Shown: one piece after another, positions 1-9,243 of the stretch | How the letters are laid out: each line of letters opens with the position of its first letter | How positions within the stretch are numbered: position 1 is the first letter of the stretch | NCBI GenBank assembly: GCA_029558715.1 | Contig: JAKQEA010000114.1 | Span: 1-32,468, forward strand | Direction: 5' to 3' | Length of the DNA: 32,468 nucleotides | From: Bacteroidota bacterium | GTDB taxonomy: Bacteria > Bacteroidota > Bacteroidia > Chitinophagales > Chitinophagaceae | Notes under the pieces: generated by a model | Told to the model about the DNA's origin: nothing | Seen by the model: the letters and a program-made list of their open reading frames with translations, nothing else | Database searches by the model: none | Program-made: the position numbers and the translations under genes

Positions 1-2449
1 TGGGTAACCCGCCGTTCCATAACATAAAGCTGTTGCCGGCATCAAAACTCACAAATAAACCTCCATCAGTTCCTACATAAAGAATGTTTTCATCTTTCGG
101 ATCTTCTTTCACTACATTGATGGGTTCATTCGGAAGATCGCTGCCAATCTGTTTCCAGGTAGTTCCATAATCATCACTAACATACAGGTAAGGAGCAAAG
201 TTGTCAAACCGGTAACCATTCAGCGATGTATATATCCTTGCTTCTTTGTGTTGTGAAGCAGTGACCCTGCTTATCCAGAGATTATTTGTTTGAAGTTTCA
301 AATGTTGTGTGACATCACCACTTTTTCTTTTTTTCGTATCAGGTGGTATTGATGTCTGGTTCAGTTGTTCCCAGGTATAGCCACCATCATACGAACGATG
401 AATATTACCATCATCAGTACCTGTATAAACTAATCCAAAACGCAATGGTGATTCGGAAATAGTGGTTAAAGTGCCATAAGGAACATTGCCGCTCACTCTT
501 CCATTACTGAGATCTTTGCTCATGGCTATCATCGTATCACCTTTATTGAGCGAACGATAAAAACGATTACTGCCATAATACAGCACATCCTGGTTATGTT
601 TACTCAGCAGTATGGGTGTTTGCCAGTTAAAACGGAGAGGTTTCTCCCCAAGATCATGCTGGGGCCGGATAGTTCGCTGCGAACCTCTTCTGTCTTTATT
701 GTAGCGGCCGTACACACCAAATTGTGAGCCGGAGTACACCGTAGCATTATCCCTTGTATCTACCTGTGCCTGCATACCATCACCACCGTTGATGGGTTTA
801 TAGGCATACTGCCCGTTGTCTATCCACCCAATATCTTCTTTGTGATTAGATGGTCCCCACCAGCTGCCATTATCCTGTAAACCACCATATACATTATATG
901 GTTTGGCATCATCGGTTGTGATAGCATAGTATTGTCCTACAGCCGGCGTATTGGCTTTAAACCAGTTTTCCCCGTCATCATAACTGATATTGGTGCCACC
1001 ATCATTTCCGTTTATCGTATGTGAATCCCTATTCGGATTTACCCAAAGGGCATGATGATCTGCGTGTACATTGCCTTTATCCATTGTCTTGAATGTCTTG
1101 CCGCCGTCAGTAGAAACTTCTGCATAAAAACCAAGGATGAATACTTTATCAGGGTTATAATGTGATGTATAGATTTTGGCAAAATAATACCCATATGTAT
1201 TGAAGATACCGATTGGTTTATCATGCGTCTTCTTCCAGCTTTGTCCGCCATCATCGCTGCGATACACTTCGCAACCGGCAATCCCGGTATTTTGAAAACC
1301 ATCATCGCTGTCAAGAAAATCCCATAAGGCAGTTGGTTTCACTTTGTCAGCCGCTACCATTTCTTTTACCAGCTTTGCATTGTATTTTCTTGGGAAACGA
1401 CTGGCTCTTAAAAATGTATCCAGCCATTTGCTGCTTAGTTGTTCAAACTGCTCTTTGCTGATATTTTTAAAGTCATCTTTTTTGTAGGCAGAATCATTCT
1501 TTTTTTCTGCAGGAGGCTTGGGTGTGTTGTTATCAACAATTGCATACACAATATTGGGGTTCTTTGGATAAACAGTTATGCCGATACGGCCGATCTTATC
1601 ACCGGTCATAAAGCCTGATCCCGCTGCTGATACTAATTTCCATGTTTCACCGCCATCAGTGCTTTTGTAGATACCGCTTGTCTTCCCGCTTTCTTCAAAC
1701 TTCCATGCCCTTCTTACACGATACCACATCGCTGCATATAATTCATTGGGATTTGTGGGATTGATGTCGAGATCAACACAACCGGTATTATCATCTACCA
1801 ATAAAGTTTGTTTCCATGTCTTACCACCGTCTGTTGTTTTAAACACTCCTCTTTCTTTGTTGGGAGAATATAAATGTCCTAATGCAGCTACCCAGGCAAT
1901 GTTATTGTCAGTTGGATGCAATTGTATTTTGCCAATATGATGGGATTCAGGCAGGCCGAGATAATCCCAATGCTGTCCGTTATCTGTTGTTTTGTAAACA
2001 CCCATCCCGGCATAAGAGGAACGGCTGCTGTTCACTTCACCTGTACCTACCCAGATTATCCTTTCCGTCTTATTTACTCCCTTTGCAATTGTTGTTTTTT
2101 CCCAATTCACGGCGATGTCACCAATAAATAATATGTCAAGGTTATCCATGATGGGAGTGAAGCTCTGACCATTGTTTTTGGTATGCCATAAACCACCGGT
2201 GGCATAGGCCACATAGAATTCAGTGGGATCATCGGGGTTGGCATCTATATCCACTACACGGCCACTCATGATAGAAGGACCGATGCTGCGGAATTTTATG
2301 TCGTTCAGTACCGACCTGGTTTCGAGGACTTTTCGCTGCTCTGTTACTTTGAGGCGTTCTGCGGCCGGGGTAGGACCAAGCTGGGGGAAAACAACGAAGC
2401 AAAAATGCAGGAATACAACCGTCAGGGATATTTTTAACAGGCGAAGCAT
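1..2449 (-). CDS. Secreted BNR/VPS10-like beta-propeller protein (C-terminus missing)
   Basis: The reading frame stays open from an ATG at 2449 to the left edge, so about 816 residues are visible and the C-terminus is lost. It starts with a hydrophobic signal peptide (MLRLLKISLTVVFLHF). It then carries many Asp-box/BNR motifs of the form S/T-x-D-x-G-x-T/S-W/F, for example TTDGGKTWK, STDGGETWK, RSDDGGQSWKK, STDGGKTFK, SYDGGYTWEQ and SDDYGTTWKQ. These lie on successive propeller blades, including segments such as LHPTDNNIAWVAALG. This is the architecture of the large secreted 'glycosyl hydrolase/BNR or VPS10 (sortilin-like)' proteins common in Bacteroidota, which are usually longer than 1000 residues. 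No enzymatic activity is established for the family, and I see no catalytic signature, so a binding or scaffold role is as likely as hydrolysis. It is divergent from the gene at 2533. Confidence 0.88.
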   Translation of the reverse strand, partial: MLRLLKISLTVVFLHFCFVVFPQLGPTPAAERLKVTEQRKVLETRSVLNDIKFRSIGPSIMSGRVVDIDANPDDPTEFYVAYATGGLWHTKNNGQSFTPIMDNLDILFIGDIAVNWEKTTIAKGVNKTERIIWVGTGEVNSSRSSYAGMGVYKTTDNGQHWDYLGLPESHHIGKIQLHPTDNNIAWVAALGHLYSPNKERGVFKTTDGGKTWKQTLLVDDNTGCVDLDINPTNPNELYAAMWYRVRRAWKFEESGKTSGIYKSTDGGETWKLVSAAGSGFMTGDKIGRIGITVYPKNPNIVYAIVDNNTPKPPAEKKNDSAYKKDDFKNISKEQFEQLSSKWLDTFLRASRFPRKYNAKLVKEMVAADKVKPTALWDFLDSDDGFQNTGIAGCEVYRSDDGGQSWKKTHDKPIGIFNTYGYYFAKIYTSHYNPDKVFILGFYAEVSTDGGKTFKTMDKGNVHADHHALWVNPNRDSHTINGNDGGTNISYDDGENWFKANTPAVGQYYAITTDDAKPYNVYGGLQDNGSWWGPSNHKEDIGWIDNGQYAYKPINGGDGMQAQVDTRDNATVYSGSQFGVYGRYNKDRRGSQRTIRPQHDLGEKPLRFNWQTPILLSKHNQDVLYYGSNRFYRSLNKGDTMIAMSKDLSNGRVSGNVPYGTLTTISESPLRFGLVYTGTDDGNIHRSYDGGYTWEQLNQTSIPPDTKKRKSGDVTQHLKLQTNNLWISRVTASQHKEARIYTSLNGYRFDNFAPYLYVSDDYGTTWKQIGSDLPNEPINVVKEDPKDENILYVGTDGGLFVSFDAGNSFMLWNGGLP

Positions 2450-2532
2450 AAAAGCAGTAGTTTTTCGTTAGTAAATTGCAGTGGTATAAAGCTTGCGGCA
2501 TAAAGCTGCGCTACTCTCAAACTTACTAAACT

Positions 2533-3249
2533 ATGCGATTCATTCCCTTTCTTTTAGTACTTATTTCCATAAATGGGTATGGCCAGTTGAAAAGCTATGT
2601 GCTGAATAAACGGGGTGATACATTGAACCGGGTAGATATGAAGGGACTGAAACAAGGCCCCTGGTCAGTAAGAGTAGATGACCTCCGGGGTGAGAGGGGC
2701 TACGAAGAAGAAGGTTATTATGAAAATGACATGAAAGAGGGTACCTGGAAAAAATATTCGCTGGAAGGAGTGAAGATCGCAGAAGAGAACTACCGCTGGG
2801 GAAAACTGAACGGCAAACAACAATATTTTACTTATAATGGCGGATTGTTGCGGGTGGAGAACTGGAGGGCCATGGATCCCAAAGTGGCATTTGATACTGT
2901 GGCCGTGTATGATATTAAAGATCCTTCTAAAGTAAAGGACTGGGTAGTAGTGAAGAATGAAGGAGTATCGATGAAACATGGTAAATGGTTTTACTATGAT
3001 CCAAGGGAAGGAACTGTAGAAGCTACTGAGAACTATGTTATGAATAAATTGCAGACCGAGGATGGCGGAATTATCGATGATGAAAATATAAAACCGCTAA
3101 GCACCAGTAGTGGAAAATCTAAGTCAGATACTGCCGGAGCCAAAACCGTTGCCAAACCCCAGGCTATACTAGATTACGAAAAGAAAAACTCCAATAAGAA
3201 AAAGATTAAAGTAAGGGATGGTAGTACCGGTAACTTGCCGAAGCCTTAG
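2533..3249 (+). CDS. Secreted MORN-repeat-like protein
   Basis: This is a 238-residue protein with an N-terminal signal peptide (MRFIPFLLVLISINGYGQ). Residues about 25-110 contain short G-x-W and Y-x-x-G-x-x-x-G-x-W/Q units (KQGPWSVR, MKEGTWKKYS, KLNGKQQYFTYNGG) that resemble MORN-repeat variants found in many Bacteroidota exported proteins. A further unit (MKHGKWFYYDP) sits near residue 150. The last 60 residues are Lys/Ser-rich and look disordered. The function is unknown; MORN-like repeats usually mediate binding and are not catalytic. The stop codon overlaps that of the convergent esterase gene by sharing the bases TTAG, with no terminator between them. Confidence 0.8.
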   Translation: MRFIPFLLVLISINGYGQLKSYVLNKRGDTLNRVDMKGLKQGPWSVRVDDLRGERGYEEEGYYENDMKEGTWKKYSLEGVKIAEENYRWGKLNGKQQYFTYNGGLLRVENWRAMDPKVAFDTVAVYDIKDPSKVKDWVVVKNEGVSMKHGKWFYYDPREGTVEATENYVMNKLQTEDGGIIDDENIKPLSTSSGKSKSDTAGAKTVAKPQAILDYEKKNSNKKKIKVRDGSTGNLPKP

Positions 3250-4070
3250 TAAGTTTTATTTCTCTCAAAATAGTTACTGAAAAAAAGTAACTGGTACTGT
3301 ACTGCATTCCTCCAGTAGTTCCAGTCATGTTTGCCGGGCCGCTCAATATATTCATGTGGTATTTTTAACCGCAGCATTTTATTATGCAGGGCCTTATTCA
3401 CATCAAAAAAGAAATCTTCGGTACCACAATCGATAATTATATTCAGTGAATCCTTGGGATAATTCTCAATAACAGTAATCACTGAATAGTTTTTCCAGTT
3501 GGCGGCATAGTTTATCGTGTCTCCGATCTTTTGTGATAATTGCCAGTTCTTTTTAAAAGGCTGCAGATCCACGCCGCCACTCATGCTGCCGCAGGCGCCA
3601 AATACATCTGCATGGCGAAAACCAAGAAATAAACCACCATGCCCGCCCATACTTAAACCAGTAATGGCTCTTGCTTTCCTGTCCTTAATAACCGGGTAAT
3701 TTTTTTCGATGTAGGCAGGTACTTCTATGCTGATGTAAGTTTCAAACCGTACTGTTGAATCAACGGGGCTGTCTATATACCAGCTGTTGTAGCCACCATC
3801 AGGACAAACAATCAGCACCTGGTACTGATCTGCATATTCTTTTAATTCCTTTACCCTGATTATCCAGTTGGCATACCAGCCACCATGGCCATGCAACAAA
3901 TACACAACAGGCAATTGTATTTTTTCATTCTGTGCTATTGTTGGTTTTATCACCACACATTTATATTCTTTTTGCATGGCAGCGCTGTAAATAGTTACTG
4001 TATCCACAGCAGCAGCCTTTATGCAATAAGAGAGCAGCAGGGTAAGTAATAAACAGGAAATTCTTTTCAT
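3246..4070 (-). CDS. Secreted alpha/beta-hydrolase esterase (esterase D/antigen 85-like family)
   Basis: This is a 274-residue protein with a signal peptide (MKRISCLLLTLLLSYCIKAA), so probably periplasmic or outer-envelope. The fold markers of the 'putative esterase' family (PF00756-type) are clear. There is an early VVYLLHGHGGW oxyanion-loop motif, then the nucleophile elbow GLSMGGHG with Ser140. The motif CGTEDFFF supplies the probable acid Asp219, and GKHDWNYW supplies the probable His248. The complete triad argues for an active carboxylesterase. Relatives include acetylxylan/feruloyl esterases and S-formylglutathione hydrolases; the exact substrate cannot be read from sequence. It stands alone on this strand and is convergent with the MORN-like gene. 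Confidence 0.87.
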   Translation of the reverse strand: MKRISCLLLTLLLSYCIKAAAVDTVTIYSAAMQKEYKCVVIKPTIAQNEKIQLPVVYLLHGHGGWYANWIIRVKELKEYADQYQVLIVCPDGGYNSWYIDSPVDSTVRFETYISIEVPAYIEKNYPVIKDRKARAITGLSMGGHGGLFLGFRHADVFGACGSMSGGVDLQPFKKNWQLSQKIGDTINYAANWKNYSVITVIENYPKDSLNIIIDCGTEDFFFDVNKALHNKMLRLKIPHEYIERPGKHDWNYWRNAVQYQLLFFSNYFERNKTY

Positions 4071-4231
4071 TTGTTTATCTTTTATTTTTTTTTAGCCAAA
4101 TGGAATTCGCTGAATAATCATCTCAGTTGGTGACGAGAATCGGCATGGCTCATTTCATGTGGTAAAGTTAAAAGTAAAGCCTGATCTTTTCCGCAGATAG
4201 TGCCGGTAACTCCGGAGGTATACGCAGATAT

Positions 4232-4263
4232 AAAAAAAGGAGGCATGATAAATTCATGCCTCC
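4232..4263 (-). terminator. Rho-independent terminator for the M1 peptidase gene ending at 4286
   Basis: A perfect 10-bp stem (4239-4248 pairing with 4254-4263, sequence GGAGGCATGA) has a 5-nt loop. Read on the minus strand it is followed by an uninterrupted run of seven T. It lies 23 bp past the stop codon of the 4286-6679 gene. Confidence 0.85.
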
Positions 4264-4285
4264 CAACTACAAACTTTAAACTTAT

Positions 4286-6679
4286 TTAGAAACCTTTCTT
4301 GTCTTTATCCTGTGCCCGCTGCATCGGGTTACCAGCCTGGCCGCCGCCACCTCTTCTGCCACCACCCTGTGTTTGTTTAAAGATGGTGAATTTGGAAGGC
4401 TCAGGTATCGTATTCCAGTTGTTATTGCTTGTATTTATATCGGCTGTCTCTCTCATTGGATCCAGTTTAATAGAAGCCACTTCTTTATCTTTCACAAAAG
4501 TTTTGATCACTTTATTTTCATTTAAGCGCCATACCTGTGCCGGTATTTTTTCTATTTCTTTCGTCCCGTCTTTATAAGTCCATTCAATTATGATTGGCAT
4601 TACCAGTCCGCCTTTATTACTGAAAGTAAGTTCATACATATTCTTATTACCATATTTTTCTTTTTCAGCATCCGTCAATCCCTCAGGGTTACTGGCAGGT
4701 ATCTTTATTTCAATTTTGGAAGTATCGTAAGGTTCAAGACCCCGGGTATACCGCCAGTAGAAATCACGGATAGTGGTATCAGCATCTGTCTGGAATCTGA
4801 TATTCTTGTCTTCCCGGTTCCTGATCTTGGAAATATCATCAAAAGTGGGAACCAGTGGTTTGTCAGCACTGCGTTTTACAGTGGTTTCTGCAGTGCTGTT
4901 GGGTACTGCTGCCAGGTCAGGTTTGGCATATTTTACTGTATCCAGTGAAATATCGCATACTTCAGTACTGAAGAACCAGCCTCTCCAGAACCAGTCAAGG
5001 TCCTCACCACTGGCATCTTCCATTGTGCGGAAGAAATCAGCCGGTTCAGGATGTTTGAAAGCCCATCTTCTTGCATATTCCCGGAAAGCATAGTCAAAGA
5101 GTTCACGGCCCATGATGGTCTCTCTTAAAATATTTAAACCTGTTGCTGGTTTGGAATAAGCATTGGGTCCGAATTGAACAATGTTTTCACTATTGGTCAT
5201 GATCGGTTCCAACTGGTCCTTTGGCAATTTCATATAATCAGTAATGAATGCAGCAGGGCCACGGCGGCTCGGAAATTTGTTGTCCCATAATTCTTCAGCC
5301 AGGTATTCAACGAACGTATTTAATCCTTCATCCATCCAGCTCCACTGACGTTCATCACTGTTGATGATCATGGGAAAAAAGTTATGACCCACTTCATGAA
5401 TGATGACCCCGATCATCCCGTTTCTTGTTCCTTCGCTGTAGGTGCCATCTTTTTCAGTACGGCCAAAATTGAAACAGATCATCGGGTATTCCATTCCGTT
5501 TGATGCTTCTATACTTTGCGCCACAGGATATGGATAAGGAATAGTGAATTTGGAATAGGTTTTAATAGTATGCTCAACAGCTTTCGTAGAAAACTTCCGG
5601 TACAGTCCATAAGCTTCTTTTGGATAACCACTCATGCACATGATCTTTTTTCCTTCCACTTTGGTAGCCATTGCATCCCAGATGAATTTGCGGGAAGAGC
5701 CCCAGGCAAAGTCACGGACATTATCTGCTTTGAATATCCATGTTTTCTTTTTCTCACTTTTTTGTTTCTCTGCGGCTTTTGCTTCTTCCAACGTCACTAC
5801 TTCCATTGGTTCAGCAGCATTCTTAGCTTTATTCCAGCGGGCCAGTTGGGCCGGAGTAAGTACAGCAGGATAGTTCTGGCATTCACCAGTCGACATGATT
5901 ACATGATCGGCAGGCACCGTCATTGCTACCTTGAAATTGCCAAAGGATAAAGCAAATTCACCACGACCAGTGAACTGGTGATTCTGCCATCCCTGGAAAT
6001 CGCTGTATACACATAAACGGGGGTACCATTGTGTCATAGTAAAAAGATGATTGCCATCTTCAGGAAAAAATTCATAACCACCACGGCCGCCCCGACCCAG
6101 GCGATCTACTATTTTATAATTCCAGTCTAATTTGAAAACAAAACGCTGGCCCGCTTTCAGCGGGGCAGGTAATTCAACCCGCATCATGGTCTTGTTGATT
6201 GTATACTTCAATGGTTTGCCTGCAGCATCTGTCAGCTTCACGATATTAAATCCGTATCCATTATCTTTTTTTGCTTCATCTATTCTGTCCAGTTGTGCCG
6301 GGCTTGTTTGCCTGTTCATTGCATTACTGGTCTGATAGTTGGCATTATTCACAGTACTGTGCTGGTTCTCGTCCAGTTGCAGCCATAAAAAAACCAGTTC
6401 ATCCGGTGAATTATTGAAGTAAGTAACTGTTTCACTACCGCTAAGTTTCAGGTTTTTTTCATCTAACTCACACTTTATATCATAGTCCACTCTTTGCTGC
6501 CAGTATTTTGGGCCGGGAGCACCGCTTGCTGTACGGTATTCATTTGCTGTGGGTAATGTTCCCCCCATCTGTTCAAATTTATTTCCGTGATTACTGTTGG
6601 GGTTGTTATAAATGTTCTGTGCAGAACCGGTTACACAAAAACTGAATGAGATAAGTAAGAAGGTGATAAAATGTCTCAT
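4286..6679 (-). CDS. Secreted M1-family metallopeptidase, paralog A
   Basis: This is a 797-residue protein with a signal peptide (MRHFITFLLISFSFCVTGSAQ). It has the gluzincin zinc motif HEVGH (His428, Glu429, His432) followed after 18 residues by Glu451 in WMDEG, the classical HEXXH-X18-E of M1 aminopeptidases. A GMEYP motif upstream replaces the GAMEN substrate-binding motif. An N-terminal beta-saddle domain (about 60-290) precedes the catalytic domain. The C-terminal third is a beta-rich region specific to Bacteroidota members. It is closely related along its whole length to the next gene upstream (6846-9230). Its tail is distinctive: a Gly/Arg-rich stretch (GGGRRGGGGQAG) before the shared ending NPMQ-x-AQ-x-K. 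It has its own candidate promoter and terminator, so it is probably transcribed separately. Likely role: exported peptide degradation; specificity is unknown. Confidence 0.92.
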   Translation of the reverse strand: MRHFITFLLISFSFCVTGSAQNIYNNPNSNHGNKFEQMGGTLPTANEYRTASGAPGPKYWQQRVDYDIKCELDEKNLKLSGSETVTYFNNSPDELVFLWLQLDENQHSTVNNANYQTSNAMNRQTSPAQLDRIDEAKKDNGYGFNIVKLTDAAGKPLKYTINKTMMRVELPAPLKAGQRFVFKLDWNYKIVDRLGRGGRGGYEFFPEDGNHLFTMTQWYPRLCVYSDFQGWQNHQFTGRGEFALSFGNFKVAMTVPADHVIMSTGECQNYPAVLTPAQLARWNKAKNAAEPMEVVTLEEAKAAEKQKSEKKKTWIFKADNVRDFAWGSSRKFIWDAMATKVEGKKIMCMSGYPKEAYGLYRKFSTKAVEHTIKTYSKFTIPYPYPVAQSIEASNGMEYPMICFNFGRTEKDGTYSEGTRNGMIGVIIHEVGHNFFPMIINSDERQWSWMDEGLNTFVEYLAEELWDNKFPSRRGPAAFITDYMKLPKDQLEPIMTNSENIVQFGPNAYSKPATGLNILRETIMGRELFDYAFREYARRWAFKHPEPADFFRTMEDASGEDLDWFWRGWFFSTEVCDISLDTVKYAKPDLAAVPNSTAETTVKRSADKPLVPTFDDISKIRNREDKNIRFQTDADTTIRDFYWRYTRGLEPYDTSKIEIKIPASNPEGLTDAEKEKYGNKNMYELTFSNKGGLVMPIIIEWTYKDGTKEIEKIPAQVWRLNENKVIKTFVKDKEVASIKLDPMRETADINTSNNNWNTIPEPSKFTIFKQTQGGGRRGGGGQAGNPMQRAQDKDKKGF

Positions 6680-6724
6680 GTGATATATTGATTTTTAATA
6701 ATGAATTTTGTTCCTGGTGTTCTC

Positions 6725-6732
6725 CAAAACTA
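6725..6732 (-). promoter_or_regulatory. Candidate Bacteroidota -7 element (TAGTTTTG) for the 4286-6679 gene
   Basis: On the minus strand TAGTTTTG matches the phylum consensus TAnnTTTG exactly and lies 45 nt before the ATG at 6679, downstream of the previous gene's terminator. I could not see a clear -33 TTTG element. Confidence 0.45.
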
Positions 6733-6763
6733 AGGAAATAGGTCATGTTCTCTGTAACCGGGG

Positions 6764-6796
6764 TAAAATAAAAAGCCGCTTTTTTATGAGCGGCTT
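6764..6796 (-). terminator. Rho-independent terminator for the M1 peptidase gene ending at 6846
   Basis: An 8-bp perfect stem (AAGCCGCT at 6773-6780 pairing with AGCGGCTT at 6789-6796) has an 8-nt loop. On the minus strand it runs into a T-rich tract (TTTATTTTA). It separates the two M1 paralogs. Confidence 0.8.
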
Positions 6797-6845
6797 ATAA
6801 ATATTGATATAAGAAAGTCTCCAGTTAAGAAAGAGCCAGGACGGG

Positions 6846-9230
6846 TCAGAATGCTTTCTTTTCCTGTGCCTTTTGCATCGGGTTGATGCCCGGCGCGGGG
6901 GTTACATTCTGTTTTTGTTTGAACACTTTGAATTTACTTGGTTCCTTGATATTGCCGTAAGTGTTATTGCTTTCATCAATATCTGCTGTTTCCCGGTAAG
7001 GATCCAGTTTGATGGAAGCTACTTCTTTATCCTTCATAAACGTCTTGATCACATTTTTTTCATTCTTTCTCCAAACCTGTGCAGGTATCCTTTCAACTTC
7101 TTTTGTACCATCTTTATAGGTCCATTCCAGTATGATGGGCATGACCAGTCCGCCTTTGTTGGTGAAGGATATCTCGTATAAATGCTTGCTGCCATATTTC
7201 TGACGGCCATCTTCATCCAACGCTTCTGTCTGTGCTTTTACTGTGACCGGGTATCTGGCCGTATCATATTTTGCTATCTCACGGTCATATTTCCAGTAGA
7301 AATCACGGAGTGTGGTATCACGGTCTGTTTCAAACACAATGTTTTTATCTTCTTTGTTTCTGATCTTAGAAATATCTTCAAAAGGATTGACAGCGGGTTT
7401 GGGTAAACCTATCATCACTACGGTATCTCTGAGCTGTGCTGGTACGGCTGTAACATCCGGTACTGCATGTTTCACTGTATCAATGGCAATATCGCAGGCG
7501 TCTGTACCATAAAACCATCCTCTCCAGAACCAATCCAGGTCTTCACCGGTAGCATCTTCAATAGTGCGGAAGAAATCGGCCGGGGTGGGTGATTTGAATG
7601 CCCAGCGTCTTGAATATTCACGGAATGCATTATCAAATAAATCACGGCCTACAATAGTTTCTCTCAGAATATTCAAGCCCGTTGCCACTTTCGAATAAGC
7701 ATTGGCGCCGAAGTTGTTGATGTTCTCTGAATTGGTCATAATGGGCTCCAACTGATCTTTTGGCAGCTTCATGTAGTTAGTAATGGTCCAGGCAGGCCCG
7801 CCATTAGAAGGGAATTTATTGTCCCATAATTCCTGGGTGAGGTATTGTAAATAAGAATTCAATCCTTCATCCATCCATGTCCACTGACGTTCATCACTGT
7901 TAACGATCATGGGGAAAAAAGTATGGCCCACTTCATGAATGATCACAAAGATGGCAGCGTTCTTGGCGCCTTCTGTATAGCTGCCGTCTTTCTCTGCACG
8001 ACCGGGATTGAAGGAGATCATCGGGTATTCCATACCCTGGTTACCTTCCACGCTGATAGCAACAGGGTAGGGATAGGGAAAAGAAAATTTCGAATAGGTT
8101 TTTAGCGTATGTGCAACTGCTTTGGTAGAAAACTTGCTGTAGATCGGGTAAGCTTCTTTAGCATAATAACTCATTGACATTACTTTCTTTCCTTCCACAT
8201 TGGTGGCCATGGCATCCCATACAAACCTCCGGGATGATGTCCATGCAAAATCACGGACATTATCGGCCTTATAGATCCATGTTTTCTTTGCGCTGTTGCT
8301 TGTTTTTTTAGAGGCAGCTAATGCTTCATCCAATGTTACAATCTTCTGTGGCTCCTTAGCTGTTTGTGCTTTTTGCCAGCGGGCCATTTGAGTAGCCGAC
8401 AAGATTTGTGCATAATTCTGGCATTCTCCGGTGGCGCCAACAATGTGATCGGCAGGCACGGTCATCTGCACTTTAAAGTTACCGAAGCACAAAGTAAATT
8501 CACCCGTTCCGGTAAACTGGTGATTTTGCCAGCCCTGGTCATCACTGTACTTGCAGAGACGGGGATACCATTGTGTTATAGTATAATTATTATTACCATC
8601 CTCAGGAAAATGTTCATACCCGCCTCTGGCTCCGCCGAAACGCATAAAATCACCCCGGTTGGCCAGTTTGTAATTCCAGTCAACTTTAAAAACAAACTTC
8701 TGTCCCGGCTTCAGGGGAGCAGGCAGATCCACTTTCATCATTGTCTTATTGATAGTATATTTCAATGATTTGCCCGTAGCATCGGTGAGTTTGGTAATAT
8801 TTACGCCATAACCGTTATCAGATCTTTTTTCTTCAAACCGGTCAAGCATTTTGTCAACCGTCTGGTTAGGCAGGCGGTTACTGCTTTGGTAGTCGGCATT
8901 TTTGGTCGTGCTGTGCTGGTTTTCGTCAAGCTGCATCCAGAAATAACTTAATACATCGGGAGAATTGTTGTAATAAGTGATCGTTTCGCTACCTGTTAAT
9001 TTATTGCTGGTTTCATCCAGTTCACATTTGATGTCATAATCCACCCGCTGTTGCCAGTATTTTGGTCCCGGTGCTCCGCTGGCTGTACGTTGTTCATTGG
9101 GTGTTGGTAAAATAGTTCCCAACTGCTCAAACTTGTTGGCATGGTTGGAATTGGCATTGTTCTGAATCTGTGCATTTGTCAAAATGGCTGCTGACAATAA
9201 CAAGCAATTCAATAAAACAATCTTCTTCAT
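6846..9230 (-). CDS. Secreted M1-family metallopeptidase, paralog B
   Basis: This is a 794-residue protein with a signal peptide (MKKIVLLNCLLLSAAILTNAQ). It has an intact M1 active site: HEVGH with His432, Glu433 and His436, then after 18 residues Glu455 in WMDEG, preceded by GMEYP. Co-linear with paralog A at 4286-6679, it shares long nearly identical blocks such as NSDERQW-x-WMDEGLN and the region around DFFRT-x-EDA. It lacks the Gly/Arg-rich tail and has a proline-containing linker (VTPAPGINP) before the same NPMQKAQ-type ending. Its start lies only 13 bp after the stop of the HupE-like gene, so the two are probably one operon. Likely role: exported, zinc-dependent peptidase; substrate is unknown. 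Confidence 0.92.
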   Translation of the reverse strand: MKKIVLLNCLLLSAAILTNAQIQNNANSNHANKFEQLGTILPTPNEQRTASGAPGPKYWQQRVDYDIKCELDETSNKLTGSETITYYNNSPDVLSYFWMQLDENQHSTTKNADYQSSNRLPNQTVDKMLDRFEEKRSDNGYGVNITKLTDATGKSLKYTINKTMMKVDLPAPLKPGQKFVFKVDWNYKLANRGDFMRFGGARGGYEHFPEDGNNNYTITQWYPRLCKYSDDQGWQNHQFTGTGEFTLCFGNFKVQMTVPADHIVGATGECQNYAQILSATQMARWQKAQTAKEPQKIVTLDEALAASKKTSNSAKKTWIYKADNVRDFAWTSSRRFVWDAMATNVEGKKVMSMSYYAKEAYPIYSKFSTKAVAHTLKTYSKFSFPYPYPVAISVEGNQGMEYPMISFNPGRAEKDGSYTEGAKNAAIFVIIHEVGHTFFPMIVNSDERQWTWMDEGLNSYLQYLTQELWDNKFPSNGGPAWTITNYMKLPKDQLEPIMTNSENINNFGANAYSKVATGLNILRETIVGRDLFDNAFREYSRRWAFKSPTPADFFRTIEDATGEDLDWFWRGWFYGTDACDIAIDTVKHAVPDVTAVPAQLRDTVVMIGLPKPAVNPFEDISKIRNKEDKNIVFETDRDTTLRDFYWKYDREIAKYDTARYPVTVKAQTEALDEDGRQKYGSKHLYEISFTNKGGLVMPIILEWTYKDGTKEVERIPAQVWRKNEKNVIKTFMKDKEVASIKLDPYRETADIDESNNTYGNIKEPSKFKVFKQKQNVTPAPGINPMQKAQEKKAF

Positions 9231-9243
9231 GGCTTTTTGATTT

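Noticed and set aside
4071-4231. Possible decayed gene or small RNA in the spacer between the esterase and M1 genes
   Set aside because: I saw only a repeated CGCAGATA octamer and a short CCGG-type hairpin, with no promoter, frame or conserved fold that would support a gene.
5516-5950. 144-codon plus-strand open frame inside the M1 peptidase gene
   Set aside because: Antisense shadow of a well-supported M1 coding region; no family-like sequence.
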